A stretch of 9,481 nt of DNA from an uncultured Mucilaginibacter sp. (lineage in GTDB: Bacteria; Bacteroidota; Bacteroidia; Sphingobacteriales; Sphingobacteriaceae), in contig CAMLFI010000073.1 of the NCBI GenBank assembly GCA_946479225.1, positions 1 through 9,481 on the forward strand. Reading direction: 5' to 3'. Positions 1-5,223 of the stretch are shown piece by piece. The first letter of the stretch is position 1. Every line of letters starts with the position of its first letter. The position numbers were made by a program, and so were the translations under genes. The notes beneath the pieces are model-generated. The model was not told the origin of the DNA. It worked only from the letters and a program-made list of their open reading frames with translations, and ran no database searches.

Positions 1-2622
1 ATTTTTTCGAGATACAAGCGCCTGCGCGGGTTTAACGTTTTGCACCCAATGGGATATGATTCGTTTGGCTTACCTGCCGAGCAATACGCCATACAAACAG
101 GGCAGCACCCCGCTGTAACCACCGAAGCTAATATTGCTACTTACCGCCGCCAATTGGACCAGATAGGTTTTTCATACGACTGGAGCCGAGAGGTGCGCAC
201 CAGCTCGCCAGATTATTACAAGTGGACGCAGTGGATCTTTATGCAGCTATTTAACAGCTGGTACAATAAAGCTGCTGATAAAGCCGAAGCTATTGATTCG
301 CTGGTTGCTCATTTTGAACAAAACGGATCAGCCGGGGTTGATGCTGTTTGTGACGATGAGGTGTTGAGCTTCACTGCTGATGAGTGGAAGGCGTTTAATG
401 ACCGCACAAAGCAAGAAGAACTTTTAAAATATCGCCTAACCTACCTGCGCGAAAGCACCGTTAACTGGTGTGCAGCTTTAGGTACTGTTTTAGCTAATGA
501 TGAAGTAAAAGACGGCTTCAGCGAGCGCGGTGGCTACCCTGTTGAGCAAAAGAAAATGATGCAATGGAGCATGCGCATTACCGCTTATGCTGATAGGTTA
601 CTGCAAGGTTTAGACACCATTGACTGGCCCGAACCGCTGAAAGAAATGCAGCGCAATTGGATAGGCAAGAGTATTGGTGCTTCCGTTAAATTTCCGATTG
701 AGAGTCAAGAGTCAAGAACCAAGAGTCAAGATTATATTGAGGTTTTTACTACGAGGGTCGACACCATTTTCGGGGTCACTTTTTTGGTGATAGCGCCTGA
801 GCATGAATTGGTGGCTGAGCTAACTACACCTGCGCAGAAGGCGGAGATTGATGCTTATATCATCCAAACAAAAAAGAAATCAGAGCTCGACCGCATGGCT
901 GATGCCAAAACGGTTTCGGGAGCGTTTACGGGCAGCTACGTGCTTAATCCACTTAACGGCGACCGTGTGCCAATTTACATTGCAGATTATGTTTTGGCAG
1001 GATACGGTACAGGCGCAGTAATGGCTGTGCCAAGTGGCGATCAACGCGATTATCTGTTTGCCAAACATTTCAGCTTGCCTATCATCCCAATACTGGATAC
1101 ACAAAACATTGTTGACGAAGCCGACCCGACTAAGGAAGGAAATTACATTAACTCTGATTTTATAAATGGCTTAGCCTACAAAGAGGCCACTGCCGCAACC
1201 GTTGCCAAACTTGAAGAGCTGGGCGCGGGCAGGGCGAAGGTGAACTTCAGGATGCGCGATGCCATATTTGGTCGCCAGCGTTACTGGGGCGAACCCGTGC
1301 CGGTTTATTTTAAGGATGGCTTGCCGCAATTAATAAGCGAGCAGGAACTGCCTTTGCTGTTACCCGAAATTGATAAATACCTGCCTACCGAAACCGGTGA
1401 ACCACCGCTGGCAAGGGCCGAGGATTGGAAGCACCCGGAAGGAGAATATGAGTTAAGCACCATGCCCGGCTGGGCCGGCAGCAGCTGGTACTGGTACCGC
1501 TATATGGATGCGCATAATAGTACTGAGTTTGCATCAGGTGAGGCTATCAATTACTGGAAAGACGTTGACCTATACATTGGCGGCAGCGAACACGCTACCG
1601 GACACTTATTATACAGCCGCTTTTGGAACAAGTTTTTAAAAGATATTGGCAAAGTTGGCGAAGAAGAGCCCTTTAAAAAGCTCATTAACCAAGGGATGAT
1701 ACAGGGGCGAAGCAATTTCGTTTATCGCCTGATCGACGAAGAAGGACGTGGTACCAATACTTTTGTGTCGCACGGTTTGATCAAGGACTATAACACCTCT
1801 CCTATCCATGTTGATGTGAATATTGTAGAGAATGACACTCTTAATCTTGAAAAATTCAAAGCATGGAGACCTGAATTTGCAGACGCTGAATTTATTTTAG
1901 AAAGCGGCAAATACATCTGTGGCGTAGAGGTTGAAAAGATGTCAAAACGTTACTATAATGTAGTTAACCCTGACGACTTATGCCAACGTTACGGCGCTGA
2001 TACCCTGCGCATGTACGAAATGTTTTTAGGTCCGCTGGAGCAAAGCAAACCATGGAACACAAACGGTATTGAGGGCGTATTTAAATTCCTGCGCAAATTC
2101 TGGCGTTTGTTCCACAATGATGCATGGGAATTCAGCATATCAGATGCCGAGCCAACCAAAGCGGAGTTAAAATCATTGCATAAGATCATCCGCAAGGTAG
2201 AAGAAGATATAGAGCGCTTTTCGTTCAATACCTCAGTTTCCAGCTTTATGATAGCCGTAAATGAGCTGACTGATCTAAAATGCAACAAGCGCGCTATTTT
2301 GCAGGATCTGGTTATTGTGCTGTCGCCTTACGCGCCGCATATTTGCGAGGAACTTTGGATACTATTAGGCAACGCAGCCGGAACGTTGTCATACGCCAGC
2401 TATCCTAAATTTAACCCTGCTTATTTGGTGGAAGATGACTTTGCTTACCCAATTTCCATCAACGGTAAAACGAAAATGAACTTGAGCATACCGCTTAGCA
2501 TGGAGCCTAAAGATGTGGAAGCATTTGTATTAGCCAACGCGGATGTGCTGCGGTATTTAGACGGCAAACAGCCTAAAAAGGTTATCGTAGTTAAGGGCAG
2601 GATCGTTAATATGGTGGTTTAG
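1..2622 (+). CDS. leuS: leucyl-tRNA synthetase (LeuRS), 5'-truncated by the window edge
   Basis: Cytoplasmic class I aminoacyl-tRNA synthetase that charges tRNA-Leu and edits mischarged tRNA. The reading frame is open from base 1 ([20 protein letters not shown]), so 873 residues are present and roughly 60 N-terminal residues, including the HIGH signature, lie upstream; the TTG at 40 is not the true start. Visible parts, numbered from base 1: Rossmann core (1-215); CP1 editing domain with TTRVDT at 250-255 and [10 protein letters not shown], whose first Asp (residue 347) is the editing-site acid; [13 protein letters not shown] and the [14 protein letters not shown] block of the catalytic core; KMSKR at 646-650; anticodon-binding domain from about 690; and the C-terminal [14 protein letters not shown] strand. 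The zinc-knuckle cysteines known from the E. coli enzyme are replaced here ([10 protein letters not shown]). A loop near residues 234-244 is encoded by a heptamer tandem repeat. A terminator follows, so leuS ends its transcription unit. Identification is very secure. Confidence 0.98.
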   Translation: MFSRYKRLRGFNVLHPMGYDSFGLPAEQYAIQTGQHPAVTTEANIATYRRQLDQIGFSYDWSREVRTSSPDYYKWTQWIFMQLFNSWYNKAADKAEAIDSLVAHFEQNGSAGVDAVCDDEVLSFTADEWKAFNDRTKQEELLKYRLTYLRESTVNWCAALGTVLANDEVKDGFSERGGYPVEQKKMMQWSMRITAYADRLLQGLDTIDWPEPLKEMQRNWIGKSIGASVKFPIESQESRTKSQDYIEVFTTRVDTIFGVTFLVIAPEHELVAELTTPAQKAEIDAYIIQTKKKSELDRMADAKTVSGAFTGSYVLNPLNGDRVPIYIADYVLAGYGTGAVMAVPSGDQRDYLFAKHFSLPIIPILDTQNIVDEADPTKEGNYINSDFINGLAYKEATAATVAKLEELGAGRAKVNFRMRDAIFGRQRYWGEPVPVYFKDGLPQLISEQELPLLLPEIDKYLPTETGEPPLARAEDWKHPEGEYELSTMPGWAGSSWYWYRYMDAHNSTEFASGEAINYWKDVDLYIGGSEHATGHLLYSRFWNKFLKDIGKVGEEEPFKKLINQGMIQGRSNFVYRLIDEEGRGTNTFVSHGLIKDYNTSPIHVDVNIVENDTLNLEKFKAWRPEFADAEFILESGKYICGVEVEKMSKRYYNVVNPDDLCQRYGADTLRMYEMFLGPLEQSKPWNTNGIEGVFKFLRKFWRLFHNDAWEFSISDAEPTKAELKSLHKIIRKVEEDIERFSFNTSVSSFMIAVNELTDLKCNKRAILQDLVIVLSPYAPHICEELWILLGNAAGTLSYASYPKFNPAYLVEDDFAYPISINGKTKMNLSIPLSMEPKDVEAFVLANADVLRYLDGKQPKKVIVVKGRIVNMVV
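701..731 (+). repeat. heptamer tandem repeat (AGAGTCA)n inside leuS
   Basis: Four consecutive 7-nt units, three reading AGAGTCA (701-707, 708-714, 722-728) and one AGAACCA (715-721), followed by a partial AGA. It lies inside the leuS frame and encodes a Ser/Gln/Glu/Arg-rich loop ([11 protein letters not shown]) just before the beta strand carrying TTRVDT in the editing domain. Seven is not a multiple of three, so gain or loss of one unit would frameshift the gene. Confidence 0.85.
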
Positions 2623-2648
2623 TTTATCACTACTTCCTATAAAGTTAG

Positions 2649-2683
2649 TACCGCATCATACTTCAATTTGATGCGGTATTTTT
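2649..2683 (+). terminator. Rho-independent terminator of leuS
   Basis: A perfect 10-bp stem (TACCGCATCA at 2649-2658 with TGATGCGGTA at 2669-2678) encloses a 10-nt loop and is followed directly by five T residues (2679-2683). It starts 26 nt after the leuS stop codon and separates leuS from the hydrolase gene. Confidence 0.9.
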
Positions 2684-2690
2684 ATCTTTA
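2683..2690 (+). promoter_or_regulatory. possible Bacteroidota -7 element for the hydrolase gene
   Basis: TATCTTTA matches the Bacteroidota -7 consensus TAnnTTTG except for the final base and would start transcription about 24 nt before the TTG start codon. No correctly spaced -33 TTTG was found; the nearest TTTG (2667-2670) is too close and lies in the terminator hairpin. The strong terminator just upstream requires a promoter in this short interval if the gene is transcribed independently. Confidence 0.3.
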
Positions 2691-2719
2691 GTCACACCAA
2701 TTTCAAACACCTTAAGATT

Positions 2720-3790
2720 TTGAACCGACTAAAATATATCATCGCGGCTATAGCCGTCTTGCTGCAAACCACCATCCTCCTTGCCCAAGTTCCGACATAT
2801 CCGCCTGTAGAGCAGGTAGCTAAGGACTTTAAAGCATTACTGCAACGCCCGTTGGTTGATGCAAAGCCGTCGTTTACTGTTACCACCACAGATAGCATGC
2901 AGGTAGAAAAAGGCAACATTTATACCGAAGCTACCGAGAAGATGCCCGTTGTTATTTATAAGCCTGTTATAAAAGGGCAAACCAAATTTCCGGTGGTTAT
3001 TTTTCTGCATGGCACGGGTGGTAACAAAGATGCCGGCGAGGTTAAAGCAGTGTTACTGCCTTTGGTTAAACGAGGTATTATGGCAGTATCTATTGATGCC
3101 CGTTACCACGGCGATCGCATACCCGGCGGGGCGCACCGCAGTCAGGAATATGTGGAGGCGGCTTATCAGGCCTGGAAAACCAATGATGCCACACACCATG
3201 CCTACCCGTTTTTGTATGATACCTCTTACGACCTGCTTCGGCTGGTTGATTACTTGGTTACCCGGCCTGATGTAAATGCTGAGCGCATTGGTATGGGCGG
3301 CATATCAATGGGCGGTATGGAAACCTACATTGCGGCAGCTGTTGATCCACGCATAAAAGTTGTTGTATTAGGCATAGCAGCGCAAAGCTTTAAATGGATT
3401 TTGGATAACAATCAATGGCAGGGCCGCGCCGGCACCATAAACGATGCCCACAAAAAGGCCGCTAAAGATATTGGCGATACCGACCTTAGCTCCGCCAATG
3501 TAAAAGCTGTTTGGGATAAAATACTGCCTGGTGTTACCGATGAGTTCGACTGCCCTTCGCTGCTGCGCCTGATAGCTCCGCGCCCCTTATTGATACTGAG
3601 TAAAGACAAAGATCCTAATAATCCTTACGGCGGCGCGCAAATAGCTTTCGTGGCTGCGACTGATGCTTATAAACAAAAAAACGCAAGCGCCAATCTTAAC
3701 ATTGTTGTTCAACCCAACCTTGCACACGTATTTAATGCCCAGGACAACTGGCTCACTGTTGAGTGGTTTTCGCGCTGGCTCTTAAAATAA
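2720..3790 (+). CDS. secreted alpha/beta-hydrolase (esterase/peptidase-like)
   Basis: A 356-residue exported serine hydrolase. The N-terminus MNRLKYIIAAIAVLLQTTILLAQ is a signal peptide with probable cleavage after Ala22, so the enzyme should act in the periplasm or outside the cell. The fold signatures are VVIFLHGTGGNK (HG at 97-98, oxyanion region), DARYHGDR (126-133), and the nucleophile elbow GGISMGG with Ser196. Asp298 in LLILSKDKDP and His336 in NLAHVF complete a likely triad. This architecture fits the broad acetyl-xylan esterase / dienelactone hydrolase / S9-like group; the substrate cannot be told. The start is TTG at 2720: no ATG or GTG lies upstream in frame before a stop at 2669, and this start gives an intact signal peptide. 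It lies between two terminators, so it is probably monocistronic and transcribed separately from leuS. Confidence 0.88.
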   Translation: MNRLKYIIAAIAVLLQTTILLAQVPTYPPVEQVAKDFKALLQRPLVDAKPSFTVTTTDSMQVEKGNIYTEATEKMPVVIYKPVIKGQTKFPVVIFLHGTGGNKDAGEVKAVLLPLVKRGIMAVSIDARYHGDRIPGGAHRSQEYVEAAYQAWKTNDATHHAYPFLYDTSYDLLRLVDYLVTRPDVNAERIGMGGISMGGMETYIAAAVDPRIKVVVLGIAAQSFKWILDNNQWQGRAGTINDAHKKAAKDIGDTDLSSANVKAVWDKILPGVTDEFDCPSLLRLIAPRPLLILSKDKDPNNPYGGAQIAFVAATDAYKQKNASANLNIVVQPNLAHVFNAQDNWLTVEWFSRWLLK

Positions 3791-3809
3791 TAACGAATAT
3801 CGTTTGCAA

Positions 3810-3840
3810 AATAAGCCCCGAATTTCGGGGCTTATTTGTT
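3810..3840. terminator. bidirectional terminator between convergent genes
   Basis: An 11-bp stem (3810-3820 with 3826-3836, GCCCCG/CGGGGC core) closes a 5-nt AATTT loop; the inverted repeat is symmetrical to within one central base. T-rich sequence follows on the plus strand, and four T residues extend the stem on the minus strand. It begins 19 nt after the hydrolase stop and ends against the stop codon of the convergent minus-strand gene, so it can serve both. Confidence 0.88.
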
Positions 3841-4260
3841 TTATGACCTTGGCGCTGCACCCGGTGTTAGCGTCGGCGTCGCTCCCGGCGAGACAGGATT
3901 AGGTGTTACCGGCATTGGTGCGGGCGTTGGCGTTACTCCCGGTGTTACAGGGTTCGGCGTTGCCTGCGGCATTGGTGTAGGCGTTGGTGTTACCCCCGGT
4001 GTTACCGGATCGGGAGTTACCCCGGGCATTGGGGTTGGCGTTGGCACTGTATTAGGGTAAGGTACCGGGTTAGGCGTAACCTGTGGCGGCAACGGATTCA
4101 CCTTTCCGGGTTTTGGTTTTTTAACCTCACCGGGTATGGTATCAGTAGTTGCGCTTACATGTGGCCTGCTTAATTTCACATCCGGTTTAGCGGCTAACGC
4201 GCCGGCTGCCAACATTGCCGATATTGCTAATGCTGCTGCTATCGCACTTATCTTTTTCAT
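3841..4260 (-). CDS. secreted Pro/Thr-rich repeat protein, unknown function
   Basis: A 139-residue protein that I do not recognise. It begins with a clear signal peptide (MKKISAIAAALAISAMLAAGALA, cleavage near residues 23-24), then a short basic linker (AKPDVKLSRPHVSATTDTIPG, KKPKPGK). From about residue 55 it is low-complexity sequence dominated by TP, NP and PM dipeptides. That part holds 19-residue repeats of the form VTPNPVTPGVTPTPxPMPQ, the last one lacking a residue, and ends GAAPRS without a membrane segment or obvious sorting signal. Such composition should be extended (polyproline-like) and could be O-glycosylated, as Thr-rich exported Bacteroidota proteins sometimes are; that is inference. 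The ATG is preceded by AGGA at a 6-nt spacing, the clearest Shine-Dalgarno in the window. The gene is isolated by terminators on both sides. The signal peptide, RBS and terminator argue that it is a real gene, not a repeat artefact. Confidence 0.75.
   Translation of the reverse strand: MKKISAIAAALAISAMLAAGALAAKPDVKLSRPHVSATTDTIPGEVKKPKPGKVNPLPPQVTPNPVPYPNTVPTPTPMPGVTPDPVTPGVTPTPTPMPQATPNPVTPGVTPTPAPMPVTPNPVSPGATPTLTPGAAPRS
3858..4085 (-). repeat. 57-nt coding minisatellite in the Pro/Thr-rich gene
   Basis: Read on the plus strand, three units each beginning GCATTGG start at 3912, 3969 and 4026. The first two are exactly 57 nt, and the third drifts and extends to about 4085. A more divergent 54-nt unit (3858-3911) precedes them and corresponds to loss of one codon. 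Each unit encodes 19 residues, so copy-number change would keep the reading frame. Divergence is mostly synonymous or conservative, which points to old duplication with purifying selection. Confidence 0.8.
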
Positions 4261-4266
4261 GCTATT

Positions 4267-4270
4267 TCCT
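4267..4270 (-). promoter_or_regulatory. Shine-Dalgarno site of the Pro/Thr-rich gene
   Basis: On the minus strand GAAAGGAAATAGC precedes the ATG. AGGA sits 6 nt before the start codon, which supports the chosen start. This is notable because the other starts in this window lack a clear Shine-Dalgarno. Confidence 0.6.
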
Positions 4271-4275
4271 TTCGT

Positions 4276-4300
4276 TTAAATATTTTAATCTAATATTTAA
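4276..4300 (-). promoter_or_regulatory. AT-only 9-bp inverted repeat in the leader of the Pro/Thr-rich gene
   Basis: TTAAATATT (4276-4284) and AATATTTAA (4292-4300) are perfect inverted repeats separated by 7 nt, lying 15 nt upstream of the start codon. The sequence could be a dimeric regulator operator or a weak mRNA hairpin near the ribosome binding site. As it contains only A and T in an AT-rich leader, chance is a real alternative. The rest of 4301-4393 holds no recognisable gene. Confidence 0.35.
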
Positions 4301-4393
4301 CATATTGCGCTTAACATAGTTTCTGCTATTTTATTTTTAATAAAACATTGGGATTATAGCCCCTTCTCACAAGATGATCGTCAAACTCCTTAT

Positions 4394-4423
4394 AAAAAAA
4401 ACGCCCCAATTTTCATCAGGGCG
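4394..4423 (-). terminator. Rho-independent terminator of the OMP-GLPGLI operon
   Basis: On the minus strand CGCCCTGAT pairs with ATTGGGGCG (two G-T wobbles) around a GAAA tetraloop, a GNRA-type loop, followed immediately by eight T residues (4401 down to 4394). It begins 28 nt after the stop codon of the GLPGLI gene and closes the operon before the Pro/Thr-rich gene. Confidence 0.9.
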
Positions 4424-4451
4424 CTACATTATATGGTTTAGGTGGATATGG

Positions 4452-5219
4452 TTATAACAAAAATGCTTTATAATATAGGGGTTTGTATCCGGGGCTTACC
4501 TGTTTCATAAACTCATCAATCAGTGCACGGTAGGTTTTATTATTTACCGCTTTCCCTTTTTTAGGGGCCATTATCTGATTTTGCGGCACAGCGGCATCTG
4601 TAACTTTTGTCGCGGTCCAGATGATGTTCTCGTGCGGAAGGGCTGCCATCAATATCATTCCCGGCAATCCACTGAACAACTCAGGCCCGCCGGATACCGG
4701 TATTTTTTCGGCATAAAAAGCCACTACATAAATAGAATCTAAAATTAGCGCGTTTGCCCTTCGACATGAGTAACCTGCTATATCGCGGGTTTCGTCGGTA
4801 ATTTTCCAATCTATTTTACGGGTGCTATCTGTAAGCAGTATCTTATCGCCGTAAACATCTTTTTCAGAAACAGCCGTGCTCTTCTCCAGATCGCTGTAGA
4901 TGGTATTTATCTGCTCGCTTATAACAACGCTGTTTCCTGATCCATTTTCCGGCGGAATTGGTGTAAACAAAGTTTTATTATCACCAAATTTAAGTGTGCT
5001 TTTTAACACCCTGAACTGCGGCTGTTTTCTAATCGCCTCGTAAGCCGGTTTCATGTAATACTCATTCTCTTTGGTTATGAGGCGTGGCATTATAGCGTAA
5101 ATGTTCGAGCTTTTATCATACTCTACAGTGCCCGATGTAGTGAACCGTGCATTTTGTGCATAGCAAAAGTTGCCTGCTATAACTAAAATTAATGTGATGC
5201 TTTTTATAAATGTCTTCAT
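4452..5219 (-). CDS. GLPGLI family protein
   Basis: A 255-residue exported protein of the Bacteroidota GLPGLI family (TIGR01200), named for a conserved motif and of unknown function. The signal peptide MKTFIKSITLILVIAGNFCYAQ has a probable cleavage before Gln22. Cys19 is not in a lipobox, so a soluble periplasmic protein is more likely than a lipoprotein. The family core is visible: DWKITDETRDIAGYSCRRA (137-155), VVAFYAEKIPVSGGPE (165-180) and FSGLPGMIL (182-190), where the name motif reads GLPGMI. The preceding IYSDLEK region and the C-terminal KxYRALIDEF segment also resemble the family. It follows the outer-membrane protein gene by only 4 nt, with no terminator between, so the two are almost certainly co-transcribed. 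This agrees with the known tendency of GLPGLI genes to neighbour TonB-receptor or OMP genes. A role in assembly or function of that partner is inference only. Confidence 0.9.
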   Translation of the reverse strand: MKTFIKSITLILVIAGNFCYAQNARFTTSGTVEYDKSSNIYAIMPRLITKENEYYMKPAYEAIRKQPQFRVLKSTLKFGDNKTLFTPIPPENGSGNSVVISEQINTIYSDLEKSTAVSEKDVYGDKILLTDSTRKIDWKITDETRDIAGYSCRRANALILDSIYVVAFYAEKIPVSGGPELFSGLPGMILMAALPHENIIWTATKVTDAAVPQNQIMAPKKGKAVNNKTYRALIDEFMKQVSPGYKPLYYKAFLL

Positions 5220-5223
5220 TGTA

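Noticed and set aside
3009..3275. Plus-strand 88-codon frame inside the hydrolase gene
   Set aside because: Out-of-frame shadow of the hydrolase coding sequence, without domain features.
3836..4060. Plus-strand glycine/valine-rich frame of 74 codons opposite the Pro/Thr-rich gene
   Set aside because: It is the antisense of proline and threonine codons in the repeat (CCN read backwards gives Gly codons). It begins inside the terminator and lacks a signal or Shine-Dalgarno; the minus-strand gene explains the sequence.
3858..4085. Tandem repeats considered as a CRISPR array
   Set aside because: The units are contiguous and in frame with a signal-peptide gene, have no unique spacers and no cas genes are nearby; it is a coding minisatellite.
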